Shown: positions 7,399 to 17,602, counted from the stretch's first letter. The stretch is 64,000 bases of DNA from Prauserella isguenensis (GCF_014191605.1 NZ_JACHWU010000001.1:1-64000); one strand, 5' to 3'. Notes: a model not told the origin generated them from the sequence alone. Made by a program: numbers and translations.

Positions 7399-9918
7399 TC
7401 AGCCGGAGAGGGGGCCCACGTCGGTGAGGCGGATGACCGGGGCGCCTGCGTCGTCGGATGCGTCCAGGTCGACCTCGGCACTGATGCCCCAGTCGCGGTC
7501 GCCCTCGGGGTCGTCGAAGATCTGCCGCACCTTCCAGATCCCCGGCTGCTGGTCGATGATCAGCATCGCGGGCCCCCGCGCGTCCGGGCCGGTGCGGATC
7601 TCGTCGTACTCCTCGAAGTACTCGTCGAGGGCGTCGGCCCAGTCGTCGGCGTCCCAGTCGCCGTCGAGTTCGCCGAGCTCGTCGTAGGCCTCGCGGGCGG
7701 CGAGTTCGACCCGGCGGAACATCTCGTTGCGCACCAGCACGCGGAACGCACGCTCGTTGCGCGTCACCGGCGGCGGCCCCTCGGGCAGCGCCCGCTCGGG
7801 GTGGCCCGCGGCGATCTCCTCGTCCGGGTGCCGCAGCGCCTCCCACTCGTCCAGCAGGCTCGAGTCGACCTGGCGCACGAGTTCGCCGAGCCATTCGATG
7901 AGGTCGCTCAGCGGTTCGGTCTTCGCGTCGTCGGGGACGGTGCGCCGTAGCGTGTCGTAGGCGTCGGCGAGGTACCGCAGCAGCACGCCCTCGGAGCGGG
8001 CGAGGTTGTAGTGCCCGATGTACTCGACGAAGTTCATGGCGCGCTCGTACATGTCACGCACGACCGACTTGGGCGAGAGCTCGTAGTCGGCGACCCACGG
8101 ATGTCCCTGCCGGTACGTCGCGTACGCCGCCTCAAGCAGTTCGGTCAGCGGCTTCGGGTGGTCGATCTCCTCGAGCAGCTCCATGCGCTCGTCGTACTCG
8201 ATCCCCTGGGACTTCATCTCCGCGACGGCCTCGCCGCGCGCCTTGAACCGCTGTTGCGACAGGATCTGCTTCGGATCGTCCACGGTGGACTCGATGATGG
8301 ACACGACGTCGAGCGCGTAGCTGGGCGATTCCGGGTCGAGCAGGTCGATCGCGGCGAGCGCGAGCGGCGACAGCGGCTGGTTCAGCGCGAAGTCGAACTG
8401 CAGGTCCACGGTCAACCGGACACGACGGCCGTCGGCGTCGGGCTCGTCGAGCCGTTCGACGACGCCCGCCGCCAGCAGCGCGCGGAAGATCGCGATCGCG
8501 CGCAGGATGTGCCTGCGCTGCGAGGCCCGGTCCTCGTGGTTGTCCTCGAGCAGATGCCGCATGTGGGCGAAGGCGTCGCCGGGCCGCGAGATGACGTTGA
8601 GCAGCATCGAGTGCGTCGCCGTGAAACTCGACGTCAACGGTTCCGGCTCGGCGGCGATGAGCTTCTCGAACGTCGTCTCGGTCCAGTTGACGAAGCCCTC
8701 CGGGGCCTTCTTCCGCGTGATCTTGCGCTTCTTCTTGGCGTCGTCGCCGGCCTTCTCGAGGGCCTTGGCGTTCTCGATGACGTGATCGGGCGCCTGCACG
8801 ACGACGTAGCCGTCGGTGTCGTAGCCGGCCCGGCCCGCGCGGCCCGCGATCTGGTGGAACTCACGTGCCTTCAGGTGCCGCTGGCGGGTGCCGTCGAACT
8901 TCGTGAGTGCCGACAGCACCACGGTGCGGATGGGCACGTTGATGCCGACGCCGAGCGTGTCCGTGCCGCAGATCAGCTTCAGCAGACCGGCCTGGGCGAG
9001 CTGTTCGACCAACCGCCGGTACTTCGGCAGCATCCCCGCGTGGTGCACCCCGATGCCGGCGCGCACGAGCCGCGAGAGCGTCTTGCCGAACCCGGCCGAG
9101 AACCGGAAGTCGCCGATCGCCTCGGCGATGGCGTCCTTCTCCGCCCGCGTCGTGACGTTGATGCTGACCAGCGCCTGCGCACTCTCCACGGCCGCGGCCT
9201 GCGAGAAGTGCACGATGTAGATCGGCGCCTGACCTCCCGAGAGCAGCTCGGTGACGGTCTCGTGCATCGGCGTCATCGCGTAGCGGAACGTCAGCGGCAC
9301 GGGTCGCTGCGCCGACGTGACCACGGCGGTCGACCGGCCGGTGCGCCGCGTCAGGTCCTTCTCGAAGAACGAGACGTCGCCCAGCGTGGCCGACATGAGC
9401 ACGAACTGTGCCTGCGGCAGTTCGATCAGCGGCACCTGCCAGGCCCAGCCGCGGTCGGGTTCGGAGTAGAAGTGGAACTCGTCGGCGACGACCTGGCCGA
9501 CGTCGGCGTCCGCGCCGTCGCGCAGCGCGATGTTGGCGAGGATCTCCGCGGTGCAGCAGATGATCGGGGCGTCCGGGTTGACCGACGAGTCGCCGGTCAC
9601 CATCCCGACGTTGTCCGCACCGAAGGTCTCGACGAGCGAGAAGAACTTCTCGGACACCAGCGCCTTGATCGGCGCCGTGTAGTAGCTCCGGCGGCCGTCG
9701 GCGAGCGCCGCGAAGTGGGCCCCCACCGCGACCAGGCTCTTGCCCGAGCCCGTCGGCGTGGACAGGATGACGTTCGAGCCCGAGACCGCCTCGATCAGGG
9801 CTTCTTCCTGCGCCGGATACAGCTCGATGCCGCGTTCGAGAGTCCAGCTGGAGAACGCGTCGAACAGCGTGTCCGGGTCGGAGTCGCCGGGTACCAGGTC
9901 GGCAAGGGAGTCAGTCAT
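7399..9918 (-). CDS. DEAD/DEAH-box superfamily 2 helicase with DUF3516-type C-terminus
   Basis: An 839-aa ATP-dependent nucleic-acid helicase, probably acting on RNA. It has Walker A TPTGSGKS (54-61), a DEFH variant of the DEAH box (VVADEFHF, about 147), motif III SATLGD, and motif VI QIAGRAGRAG in the second RecA domain. A lysine-rich linker (KKKRKITRKK) leads into a long alpha-helical, acidic C-terminal region of the kind named DUF3516 in actinobacterial helicases. The start ATG gives MTDSLADLVP. It is divergent from the acidic hypothetical gene at 10064. The specific substrate is not known from sequence. Confidence 0.9.
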   Translation of the reverse strand: MTDSLADLVPGDSDPDTLFDAFSSWTLERGIELYPAQEEALIEAVSGSNVILSTPTGSGKSLVAVGAHFAALADGRRSYYTAPIKALVSEKFFSLVETFGADNVGMVTGDSSVNPDAPIICCTAEILANIALRDGADADVGQVVADEFHFYSEPDRGWAWQVPLIELPQAQFVLMSATLGDVSFFEKDLTRRTGRSTAVVTSAQRPVPLTFRYAMTPMHETVTELLSGGQAPIYIVHFSQAAAVESAQALVSINVTTRAEKDAIAEAIGDFRFSAGFGKTLSRLVRAGIGVHHAGMLPKYRRLVEQLAQAGLLKLICGTDTLGVGINVPIRTVVLSALTKFDGTRQRHLKAREFHQIAGRAGRAGYDTDGYVVVQAPDHVIENAKALEKAGDDAKKKRKITRKKAPEGFVNWTETTFEKLIAAEPEPLTSSFTATHSMLLNVISRPGDAFAHMRHLLEDNHEDRASQRRHILRAIAIFRALLAAGVVERLDEPDADGRRVRLTVDLQFDFALNQPLSPLALAAIDLLDPESPSYALDVVSIIESTVDDPKQILSQQRFKARGEAVAEMKSQGIEYDERMELLEEIDHPKPLTELLEAAYATYRQGHPWVADYELSPKSVVRDMYERAMNFVEYIGHYNLARSEGVLLRYLADAYDTLRRTVPDDAKTEPLSDLIEWLGELVRQVDSSLLDEWEALRHPDEEIAAGHPERALPEGPPPVTRNERAFRVLVRNEMFRRVELAAREAYDELGELDGDWDADDWADALDEYFEEYDEIRTGPDARGPAMLIIDQQPGIWKVRQIFDDPEGDRDWGISAEVDLDASDDAGAPVIRLTDVGPLSG

Positions 9919-10063
9919 CGTGACCTAGATGGTGTCATCGCGACGTTCGGCCGGTGAGGGGTGATCGCGGGAACCGGGCGGAACCCGTACGCTTCGAGGC
10001 GCGCCCCGGGAGAGTGAATCACCCTGCCGAGCTGGGCGTATCAGGTGTGTGGCGGAGGAAGTA

Positions 10064-11323
10064 ATGGCACAGGACATCATCCCGATCGAACTCGGGCTGC
10101 CGCAGGGCGACCTCGTCACCCTGTGGGCCCCGCGCTGGCGGGAGGACGGCGAGGAGTGGGAAGCCTTCCTCGGCGATGAGGAGGACCTGTACGCCTTCCC
10201 CGACGCCGCGCACCTCGCCGCCTACGTGCGCACGGCAGAGCAGCACGATCTGATCGACCACCCGGCGTGGCACACCGTGCCCGCACTGAACGCGCCCGAG
10301 CTCATCCCGGACGACGACCACTCGTACGACCTGGTCGGCGTGCCGGAGATGGTCGCCGAGACGCCCGACTCGTGGACGCTGTCCGAGCTGGCCGAGATCG
10401 TGGGCATCGTGCGCTCGCTGGCCGACGTGTGCGAACTCGACGACGTGCACGAGGTCCTCGACAGCTGCGAGGGCTTCTCGCTGCTCGACCAGGGGACCCT
10501 CCCGTTCAGCGGCCGCGAGGGCGGCAAGCTGTGGACCGATCTGTCCGAGACGGTCTCCGAGAAGTGGGACACGATCCTCGACGCGGTGGACGACCTCGTG
10601 ACGGTGCCGGACGTCGACGCCGCCACCCTCGAGACCACGGCCGAGGAGCTCGCGGCGTTCCACGAGGAGTCCGCCGAGTCCGAGGCGGGTGTCGACAGCG
10701 AGGGCGAGGAGATCGACCCGGTCGGCGGATCCGACTCCGAGGACGAGGACGACACCGAGGAGGAACTCGGCTTCTGGGGCGAGGTCGGCATCGACCCGAT
10801 CAAGATCGTCACCTCGAACGGCGAGCACTACACGTTGCGGTGCTACCTCGACGACGACCCGGTGTTCCTCGGTTCGAACGGCACCATCGAGGTATTCACC
10901 TCCCCGAAGGCGCTGGCCCGCAGGCTCGCCGAACCGGGCGACCTGGCCGACAACGAGCTGGCCGACGTGTCCACGTGGGACGAGGTGCTGACGGCGGCGA
11001 CGGCGGGCGAACTCGAGGTCGAGGTCGAAGCGGCCAACACCTACGTGCTGGCGTCGCTGGACTCCGACCTCGGCGAAGGGCCCGACGCGGTCGACCCCAA
11101 CCAGCTCGAACTGGCCGTCGAACTGCTCACCGACGCCGCGGACTGGTCCGGCGACGACAGCGTCGGCGAGGCCCTCGCGACGTCGGAACGGCTCGGCTGG
11201 CTCGTGTCGTACGTCCTCAAGCCCGACCCCACTCGGATGGCGCCGAGCGGCCCGTTCGATGACGAGCAGAAGACCTGGCGCGGCCTGGTCGATGACTTCG
11301 AGGACCGCCTCCACGTCAACTGA
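10064..11323 (+). CDS. Acidic conserved hypothetical protein (primosomal protein-like)
   Basis: The 419-aa cytosolic protein is very acidic, with an Asp/Glu-rich linker near residues 200-245 (SDSEDEDDTEEE). An N-terminal half begins MAQDIIPIELGLPQGDLVTLWAPRW, and a C-terminal half starts around FWGEVGIDPIKIVTSNG. Homologues in actinobacteria are often labelled primosomal protein, but I see no DNA-binding motif and would not rely on that name. I chose the ATG at 10064 because GGCGGAGGAAGTA supplies a good ribosome site just upstream; a GTG 15 bp earlier lies within that site. It is divergent from the helicase, 145 bp apart. Confidence 0.85.
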   Translation: MAQDIIPIELGLPQGDLVTLWAPRWREDGEEWEAFLGDEEDLYAFPDAAHLAAYVRTAEQHDLIDHPAWHTVPALNAPELIPDDDHSYDLVGVPEMVAETPDSWTLSELAEIVGIVRSLADVCELDDVHEVLDSCEGFSLLDQGTLPFSGREGGKLWTDLSETVSEKWDTILDAVDDLVTVPDVDAATLETTAEELAAFHEESAESEAGVDSEGEEIDPVGGSDSEDEDDTEEELGFWGEVGIDPIKIVTSNGEHYTLRCYLDDDPVFLGSNGTIEVFTSPKALARRLAEPGDLADNELADVSTWDEVLTAATAGELEVEVEAANTYVLASLDSDLGEGPDAVDPNQLELAVELLTDAADWSGDDSVGEALATSERLGWLVSYVLKPDPTRMAPSGPFDDEQKTWRGLVDDFEDRLHVN

Positions 11324-11353
11324 CGCACCTCAGGGCGCCCACGATGCCCGCGT

Positions 11354-12724
11354 TCACCAGCGTTCGCTGCGCACCGGGGTCAGCCAGACGGCCATCACGG
11401 GGAAGAGCGCCGCGACGCAGAACGCCAGCGCGTAGCGGGTGTCGCCGATCACGAGGCCGAGCAGCGGCGGGGTCAGCACGGCGGCGAGGTTCTGCGTCGT
11501 GTTCTGGACCCCCATCGCACGACCCGCCCAGCTGAGACCGGCGAGTTCGGCCGACGCGGTGAAGCCGAGTCCGTTGTCGCTGACGGTGATGACGGCCGCC
11601 AGGGTCAGCGCGCCGACCGCCAACCACGACCACGTCGCGTCGCCACCCGCCAGCAGCAGCATCACCAGCGCGCTCGCCATCGCCAGTGTCCGCATCGGAC
11701 GGAGCCTGCTGCGCACGCGGTCGGACCAGTAGCCGGCCGCGAGCCTGCCCAGTGCGCCGAGGCCCTGCAGCACCGCGAGGAACGCACCCGCGGCGAGCGC
11801 GCTCCAGTCGTGCATCGTCACCAGGTAGACGGGCGCGAACGCCGACACCGCGAACTGCGGGACGACCAGCAGCGCACTGGCGCCGTGCACGCGCCACAGC
11901 GTCGCGCCACGATACGGCGACCGGTCGCGGTGCGGGCGGTCCCCGTTGCCGTCGCGTTCGGGCCGCGGCGGGTCCACCACGAACCACGCCACGAGCACCG
12001 CGACGGCCAGCGCCAACGCGGCGGGCAGCAGCATCGCACCGCGGTACCCGGCGTGTTCGGCCAGTAGCGGCAGCGCCAGTGCGGCGATGCCGACGCCGAG
12101 CGGCTGCGCGGTCTGCCGGATGCCCATGGCGACGCCGCGTTCGGCGGCCGAGAACCAGCCCATGACGACCCGGCCGCTGGCCGCGTTGACCGACGCCGTG
12201 CACGCTCCCGCGGCGACGAGCAGGCCGAACAGTGCGGACAGCGACGGTCCGGTGAGACCGGCGACGAGCAGGAGCAGACCGGAGGCCCCGAGCCCGAGCG
12301 CCATGACGAGGCGTTCGCCGTAGCGGTCGGCGGCCGCTCCCCACAGGATGAGTGTGAGCAGCAGTCCGATGCTCGGCGCGACGACCACCGTGCCCGCCTG
12401 ACTGAGGGTGAGATTCTCCGCCCGCTGCATCGCCGGGACGAGGAACGGGATGCCGAACAGGAACGCGCAGCTCGCGGTCTGGGCGCCCAAACCGAGCGCG
12501 AGGATCCGCCACCGGAACCAGTCGGATCGGCCTCCCCCGGGGCCGTCGTCGGCGGACTCGACGGCGAGGTCGGCGCTCCCCCGCAGCGCGCCGTCGGAGC
12601 CCGCATCGGATCCGCCGCCCGGCCCGTCGTCCGGGGCGTCCCCGCGGCCGGAGTCACCGCCGTCGCTGCGGCCGTGGCCCTCGCCGTCGCCCGGAGGCCC
12701 CATCCGCGTCATCGCTCCCACCAT
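11354..12724 (-). CDS. MFS transporter with long acidic N-terminal extension
   Basis: A 456-aa major facilitator protein with about twelve hydrophobic segments starting at WRILALGLGAQTASCAFLFG. It has the loop 2-3 signature GAAADRYGERLV and a second-half equivalent AAGYWSDRVRSRL. The first ~68 residues are hydrophilic, rich in Gly and Asp, and probably cytoplasmic. The substrate is unknown. It follows the HAD phosphatase gene on the same strand by 41 bp, so the two may be co-transcribed. An ATG four codons in (MTRMGPPGDG) is an alternative start. Confidence 0.88.
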   Translation of the reverse strand: MVGAMTRMGPPGDGEGHGRSDGGDSGRGDAPDDGPGGGSDAGSDGALRGSADLAVESADDGPGGGRSDWFRWRILALGLGAQTASCAFLFGIPFLVPAMQRAENLTLSQAGTVVVAPSIGLLLTLILWGAAADRYGERLVMALGLGASGLLLLVAGLTGPSLSALFGLLVAAGACTASVNAASGRVVMGWFSAAERGVAMGIRQTAQPLGVGIAALALPLLAEHAGYRGAMLLPAALALAVAVLVAWFVVDPPRPERDGNGDRPHRDRSPYRGATLWRVHGASALLVVPQFAVSAFAPVYLVTMHDWSALAAGAFLAVLQGLGALGRLAAGYWSDRVRSRLRPMRTLAMASALVMLLLAGGDATWSWLAVGALTLAAVITVSDNGLGFTASAELAGLSWAGRAMGVQNTTQNLAAVLTPPLLGLVIGDTRYALAFCVAALFPVMAVWLTPVRSERW

Positions 12725-12765
12725 TCAAGACGACGATCCTGGATGATGGACTTTAGTTCGCGTGG

Positions 12766-13395
12766 CTAACCGTTACAAGCGAGCGAGTGGGCCTCACGGA
12801 GATCACGGCCGGCGTAGGCGTGGGTGGCGAGGCCGCCGACGTGGTGGTCGGCGTTGACGGCCACCGAGACCGGAACTGCGCCGAACAGGGCGACGTCGGA
12901 CGACGAGTCGCCGTAGGCCACGCAGTCGGCGCGGGTGACACCGAACGCCGCGCACAGCTCGTCGGCGATACGCACCTTGGAATCGGGCGTGTGGATGAGT
13001 GCCGGGTCGACGGGTTCGGCGAACGGCACCGCGGGCCACGGCGAGCCGTGCGCAGCGTGCACACCCCACGGCACCAGCCGTTCGACGAAGAAGCTCGGCG
13101 AGATCGAGATGACGGCGCAGTGCTCGCCGCGCGCACGGATGTCGGCCCACGTCTCGCGGATGCCCTGCAGCCACGGCGCGCCGTCGAACGCGGCGACGAC
13201 GTGCGCCTCGGTCAGCTCGCCCCACAGGGCCTGCGCACGCCGCGCGAACTCCCCGGTGCTCAGCAGTCCATCGGCGAAGGCCCGTTCCAGCTCGACGATC
13301 TCGGTCTCGACGCCGATCTGCTTCGACAGCTCGATCGCCGCGGCCGACTCGTGGATGAGGGTGCCGTCCATGTCGAACAAGTGCAGTCGCGTCAT
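12766..13395 (-). CDS. HAD family hydrolase (phosphoserine phosphatase-like, HAD-IB type)
   Basis: A 209-aa phosphatase-like enzyme. Motif I is FDMDGTL near the N-terminus, motif II is the serine of VISISPSFF, and motif IV is GDSSSDVALFG with the two aspartates. A helical cap lies between motifs I and II (IELSKQIGVETEIVELERAF). The substrate is a phosphomonoester of unknown identity. The start ATG gives MTRLHLFDMDGTL, which places motif I at the usual distance. It sits downstream of add and upstream of the MFS gene on the same strand. Confidence 0.88.
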   Translation of the reverse strand: MTRLHLFDMDGTLIHESAAAIELSKQIGVETEIVELERAFADGLLSTGEFARRAQALWGELTEAHVVAAFDGAPWLQGIRETWADIRARGEHCAVISISPSFFVERLVPWGVHAAHGSPWPAVPFAEPVDPALIHTPDSKVRIADELCAAFGVTRADCVAYGDSSSDVALFGAVPVSVAVNADHHVGGLATHAYAGRDLREAHSLACNG

Positions 13396-13577
13396 CGCGA
13401 CGCACTGTAGCCGCTGGAGCCGCGGAGACCCGAACGAGTTTCCGCCGACCGTGAGACGTCCGCCGCCTCGGCCGGGAGGCGCTGCGGCAGCGGCGCGCTC
13501 CGGGGCCGGTGCCGCACGGCCGCTCGCGCCCGTGGCGGCCGGCCGCGGTGCGGACATCCGGGCCCCTGCGGCGCCGC

Positions 13578-14672
13578 TCAGGACATCAACTCGGCGTATC
13601 CCGGCTTGATGACGTTGTTGATCACGTCGAGCCGCTGGTCGAAATCCAGGAACGCGGATTTCATGGCGTTGATCGTGAACCACTGAAGATCGGCCCACTC
13701 GTAGCCGAACGCATCGACCAGAGCTGCGAACTCCGACGACATGGAGCAGCCGCTCATCAACCGGTTGTCGGTGTTGACCGTGACCCGGAATCGCAGCTTC
13801 GCGAGCAGGCCGAACGGATGCTCCGCGATCGACGGCGCCGCACCGGTCTGAACGTTCGACGACGGGCACAGTTCGAGCGGGATCCGCGTGTCCCGAACGA
13901 ACGAGGCCAGCCTGCCCAATTGCACCTCGCCGTCGGCGGAAATCTTCAGGTCGTCGGCGATCCGAACGCCGTGTCCGAGCCTTTCCGCGCCGCAATGCTG
14001 AATCGCCTCCCAAATGGAGGCGAGCCCGAAAGCCTCACCCGCGTGAATGGTGAAATGGCCATTGTTGGAACGCATGTACTCGAATGCGTCGAGATTTCGC
14101 GTCGGAGGGTATCCGGCCTCCGGGCCGGCGATGTCGAAACCGGCCACGCCGGTGTCGCGGTGCCGGACGGTCAGCTCGGCGATCTCGGACGCGCGCGCGT
14201 GCTGGCGCATCGCGCACAGCAGTTGCCGGGCGCGGATGCCGTGGCCCTTGGCCTTCGCCTTCCGTTCACCCTCCGTGACACCGTCCGAGACGGCCTTGAC
14301 CACCGCATCGAGTGACAGTCCGCGTTCGACGAACAGTTCGGGGGCGTAGCGCAGTTCGGCGTAGACGACGCCGTCGTCGGCCAGATCCTCGACCGCCTCG
14401 GCGGCGACCCTGGCCAGCGCGTCCTCGGTCTGCATGACGCCGCAGGTGTGGGCGAACGTCTCCAGGTACTTCTCCAGCGAGCCGGAGTCCGCGGCATCGG
14501 CGAACCAGCGGCCCAGCTCGTCGACGTCGGTGGTCGGCAGCCCGTCGTAACCGGTGCTGTCGGCCAGTTCGACGACCGTGTGGGGACGCAATCCGCCGTC
14601 GAGGTGATCGTGAAGCAGGACCTTGGGGGCCTGACGTAGTTGTTCCCGAGTCGGGGCACTTGTGGTGTCCAT
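13578..14672 (-). CDS. add: Adenosine deaminase
   Basis: Deaminates adenosine or deoxyadenosine to inosine forms in purine salvage. The 364-aa protein has the zinc-binding [10 protein letters not shown] motif (His21, His23), HAGEAFG with another zinc His and the catalytic Glu region, HGVRIADD, and the NTDNR zinc Asp motif near the C-terminus. The size fits the family. It lies upstream of the HAD gene on the minus strand and is divergent from the coiled-coil gene. It complements the nucleoside uptake and cdd/deoA operon 2 kb away. Confidence 0.95.
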   Translation of the reverse strand: MDTTSAPTREQLRQAPKVLLHDHLDGGLRPHTVVELADSTGYDGLPTTDVDELGRWFADAADSGSLEKYLETFAHTCGVMQTEDALARVAAEAVEDLADDGVVYAELRYAPELFVERGLSLDAVVKAVSDGVTEGERKAKAKGHGIRARQLLCAMRQHARASEIAELTVRHRDTGVAGFDIAGPEAGYPPTRNLDAFEYMRSNNGHFTIHAGEAFGLASIWEAIQHCGAERLGHGVRIADDLKISADGEVQLGRLASFVRDTRIPLELCPSSNVQTGAAPSIAEHPFGLLAKLRFRVTVNTDNRLMSGCSMSSEFAALVDAFGYEWADLQWFTINAMKSAFLDFDQRLDVINNVIKPGYAELMS

Positions 14673-14933
14673 GTACTGACACTACTCGTCTCGCCCCGCT
14701 GCGTCCCGCTCCACGCCGGTGAGCCCCTACGGACGACCGGGCTCGGGGACACGCGGGCGAGACCGGTGGGCAATATGTTGACCCGTTCGTTATTCCGGCG
14801 ATCGCGCCGACCGTATGCCGCCGTATGCCACAGCCGTCACACACAATTTCCCGGGGGCACTGGTCGCCCCATTTCCGGAGTGGATAGGCTGCCGATCACG
14901 TCCCATCCTTTCCCCGCCGATGAAGGACTCGCA

Positions 14934-15995
14934 GTGACGACTGACAACCAACTCGCAGCTCCGTCCTTCGACCGGATGCGCAACATGCTCGTGCGCGCGG
15001 CCGAGGTCCGAGAGAGCGAACAGCAGCAGATCTTCGACGCGCTGGACGACATCTACGCCCGGCTCGCGCCGATCGACTCCCTCGGCGCGGTGCGCAAACG
15101 GCTGGGCGAGCTGCCCGACCGCACCGAGGTCGGTGTCCTCGCGGAGCGCCTCGACGAGGCGATGACCCGCATGGAGGCGCAGGACAACGCGATCGCCGAG
15201 CTGGGCAAGAACATCGAGGCGGTCGTCGACAAGCTGGCGAAGCCGTTCGCGCAGCTGGACGGGCGGCTCGACAGCATGGCCGCCAAGTTCGAGGCGGTCG
15301 CGGGCCGGATGGACGGGCTCGAGGACAAGCTCGAGAACATCCACCGACGCATCGACGAGCTCGGCGGGCACCTCGACAAGCAGGACGACAAGCTCGAGGC
15401 CATGCCGCAGACGGTCGGCAACCCGGTGCGCGAGCGCATCGACACCATGGAGAGCGGCCTCAAGGAGCGCGTCGAGCGGCTCGACACCGACGCCAAGGAG
15501 CGGCTGAGCACCTCCACCGACGCGGTGAAGACGTCGGTGTCCGAGGCGGCCGAGACGGTCGACCCGACCGCACGGCTCGACAAGGTCACCGACAAGCTCG
15601 AGCAGGTCACCAGCAAGCTCGACGACCTGGGCACGCGGGTCGACAAGGTCGAGGACGACCTCACCGGGCGGCTGGGCGACCTGGACGGGTCGGTGCGGTC
15701 CGGTTTCGCGGGCGTCGAGGGCACCCTGTCGAAGCAGCCCGAGGCCGACGACGTCGAGGCCGTCGTGCAGAAGAACAGCGAGGAGTCGGTGCGGCGCATC
15801 GGCGGTCAGCTGGACGAGGCGATGGCCACGTTCGCGGAGCTGATGCTCGGCGGCGGTGGCGGGCCGGCGCAGCAGACCGTGGCGGTGCAGCCGCCCGCGC
15901 CGCGGCAGCCGCGCCGCCGCAACGGCGGGAACCGGCAGAAGGCCGACGCCAAGGCCAAGAACAACGGCTCGGCCGACGCCGACTCCGAGGAGTGA
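14934..15995 (+). CDS. Predicted coiled-coil protein with basic tail
   Basis: The 353-aa protein is predominantly long amphipathic helix, from about residue 20 to 300, with heptad-like repeats such as DRLDSMAAKFEAVAGRMDGL and KVTDKLEQVTSKLDDLGTRV. It ends in a Pro/Arg- and Lys-rich tail (PRQPRRRNGGNRQKADAK). There is no signal peptide or membrane segment. It resembles apolipophorin/PspA-like scaffold proteins only in composition. I start at the GTG at 14934, since GAAGGA lies six bases upstream; no ATG offers a comparable site. A strong terminator follows. The function is unknown. Confidence 0.8.
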   Translation: MTTDNQLAAPSFDRMRNMLVRAAEVRESEQQQIFDALDDIYARLAPIDSLGAVRKRLGELPDRTEVGVLAERLDEAMTRMEAQDNAIAELGKNIEAVVDKLAKPFAQLDGRLDSMAAKFEAVAGRMDGLEDKLENIHRRIDELGGHLDKQDDKLEAMPQTVGNPVRERIDTMESGLKERVERLDTDAKERLSTSTDAVKTSVSEAAETVDPTARLDKVTDKLEQVTSKLDDLGTRVDKVEDDLTGRLGDLDGSVRSGFAGVEGTLSKQPEADDVEAVVQKNSEESVRRIGGQLDEAMATFAELMLGGGGGPAQQTVAVQPPAPRQPRRRNGGNRQKADAKAKNNGSADADSEE

Positions 15996-16017
15996 TCCTC
16001 AGCGCCACAGCGTGACG

Positions 16018-16061
16018 AAGCCCCGGGACACCCGCCGTGACGACGGTGACCCGGGGCTTTT
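16018..16061. terminator. Bidirectional rho-independent-type terminator
   Basis: AAGCCCCGGG pairs with CCCGGGGCTT, with a GC-rich insert between and TTTT on the plus side. It lies between two convergent genes (coiled-coil protein and deoA) and could serve both. Confidence 0.85.
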
Positions 16062-16123
16062 CGCTGTCCGAACCGCCGCACACGCCGTCGCGAGTGCCCG
16101 GGTAGTCGGGCACGGACGCTCCA

Positions 16124-17419
16124 CTACGAGCGGACGGTGTCGAGGACGGTGGTGGACGGCCACGGCTCGCGTTCGGGCGCCCGGTCCGACACCTCGATGC
16201 CGCCGTCCAGCGCCGCCAGGGCGGACGGCACCGCGTCGGGGCTGTCGGTGTGCAGTTCGAGCAGCGGCGTGCCCGCCTCGACCCGCTCGCCCGGCTTCGC
16301 CAGACAGCGCACGCCCGCCGCGGCCTGCACCGGGTCCTCCTTCCGCGCCCGGCCCGCTCCGAGCCGCCAGGCGGCCACGCCGACGGCACGAGCGTCGAGC
16401 GTCGTCAGCACACCGCTCGCCGGCGCCTCGACGACGTGGACGTGCCGGGGTTTCGGCAGGGGTGCGTCCGGGTCGCCGCCCTGCGCACTGATCATGCGGC
16501 ACCACGTCTCGTACGCCTCCCCGGAGGCCAGCACCGGGCCGGGGTCGACGTCGCCGTGCCCGGCGAGCGCGAGCATCTCGCGGGCCAGCGCCAGCGTGAG
16601 GGCCACGACGTCGTCCGGACCTCCGCCGCGGAGCACGTCGACGGCCTCGGCGACCTCGACGGCGTTGCCGACGGCCGCGCCGAGCGGGGTCGACATGTCG
16701 GTCAGCAGCGCACGCGTGGGCAGTCCGTGCGCCGTACCGATGTCGACGAGGGTCTTGGCCAGTACGCGCGCCTCGTCGAGTGACGCCATGAACGCGCCGG
16801 AGCCGACCTTCACGTCGAGCACCAGGCCGCCAGCACCCTCGGCGATCTTCTTGCTCATGATCGAGCTGGCGATCAGCGGAACCGATTCGACGGTGGAGGT
16901 GACGTCCCGCAGCGCGTACAGCTTCCGGTCGGCGGGAGCGAGCGTGTCGGTCGCGGCGCAGACGACCGCACCGATCTCCTCCAACTGCCGGCCGATCGCG
17001 CGCGCCGACAGCTGCGCCCGCCAGCCGGGGATCGATTCGAGCTTGTCGAGCGTGCCGCCGGTGTGCCCCAGCCCGCGGCCGGACAGCTGCGGCACCGCGG
17101 CACCGCACGTGGCGACCAGCGGCGCCAGCGGCAACGTGATCTTGTCGCCGACGCCTCCGGTGGAGTGCTTGTCGACGGTCGGGCGCGAGACGTGCAGCGC
17201 GAGCCGCTCCCCCGAGTCGATCATCGCGCCGGTCCACCGCGCCGTCTCGGCCGTGTCCATGCCGCGCAGGAACACGGCCATCGCCAGCGCCGCCATCTGC
17301 TCCTCGGAGACGACGTCGCGCGTGTAGGCGTCGACGACCCAGTCGATCTGCTCCGGGGTCAGCGCCCTACCGTCGCGCTTGTCCCGGATGATGTCGACTG
17401 CGGCGAACGGTTCGTGCAT
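16124..17419 (-). CDS. deoA: Thymidine phosphorylase
   Basis: Phosphorolysis of thymidine or deoxyuridine to the base and 2-deoxyribose-1-phosphate, feeding DeoC after isomerisation. The 431-aa protein starts MHEPFAAVDIIRDKRDGRAL and contains the family signature region SGRGLGHTGGTLDKLE and the KHSTGGVGDK phosphate-binding loop. A C-terminal pyrimidine-phosphorylase domain follows (PASGVLTTLDARAVGVAAWRLG). It lies downstream of cdd on the same strand, separated by a 183-bp stretch that holds a gene remnant. Confidence 0.95.
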   Translation of the reverse strand: MHEPFAAVDIIRDKRDGRALTPEQIDWVVDAYTRDVVSEEQMAALAMAVFLRGMDTAETARWTGAMIDSGERLALHVSRPTVDKHSTGGVGDKITLPLAPLVATCGAAVPQLSGRGLGHTGGTLDKLESIPGWRAQLSARAIGRQLEEIGAVVCAATDTLAPADRKLYALRDVTSTVESVPLIASSIMSKKIAEGAGGLVLDVKVGSGAFMASLDEARVLAKTLVDIGTAHGLPTRALLTDMSTPLGAAVGNAVEVAEAVDVLRGGGPDDVVALTLALAREMLALAGHGDVDPGPVLASGEAYETWCRMISAQGGDPDAPLPKPRHVHVVEAPASGVLTTLDARAVGVAAWRLGAGRARKEDPVQAAAGVRCLAKPGERVEAGTPLLELHTDSPDAVPSALAALDGGIEVSDRAPEREPWPSTTVLDTVRS

Positions 17420-17458
17420 GACGACAACCCTATGTCCGATCAGGTCCGCTCGGCGCGC

Positions 17459-17602
17459 TCACGCGTCGAGGACGCAGAACTCGTTGCCAGAGGGGTCGGC
17501 GAACACCAGCCAGGGAAGACCGTCACCGCCGAGCAGCTTCTCCACGACGGCCTGCTGCCGCGGCCCTCCCACCAGGTCAGGGTGGAGCCGCGGCGGCGGG
17601 TG
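17459..17602 (-). pseudogene. C-terminal remnant of a VOC/glyoxalase-like gene
   Basis: In the cdd-deoA gap one minus-strand frame reads RLHPDLVGGPRQQAVVEK followed by LPWLVFADPSGNEFCVLDA and a stop. That is the typical C-terminal end of a VOC (glyoxalase/bleomycin-resistance) fold, with the metal-site Glu in GNEFCVL. No start codon or N-terminal half is present, because the frame runs straight into the cdd stop. Coding-like composition is still visible. I read it as a fragment left by deletion or recombination. Confidence 0.6.
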
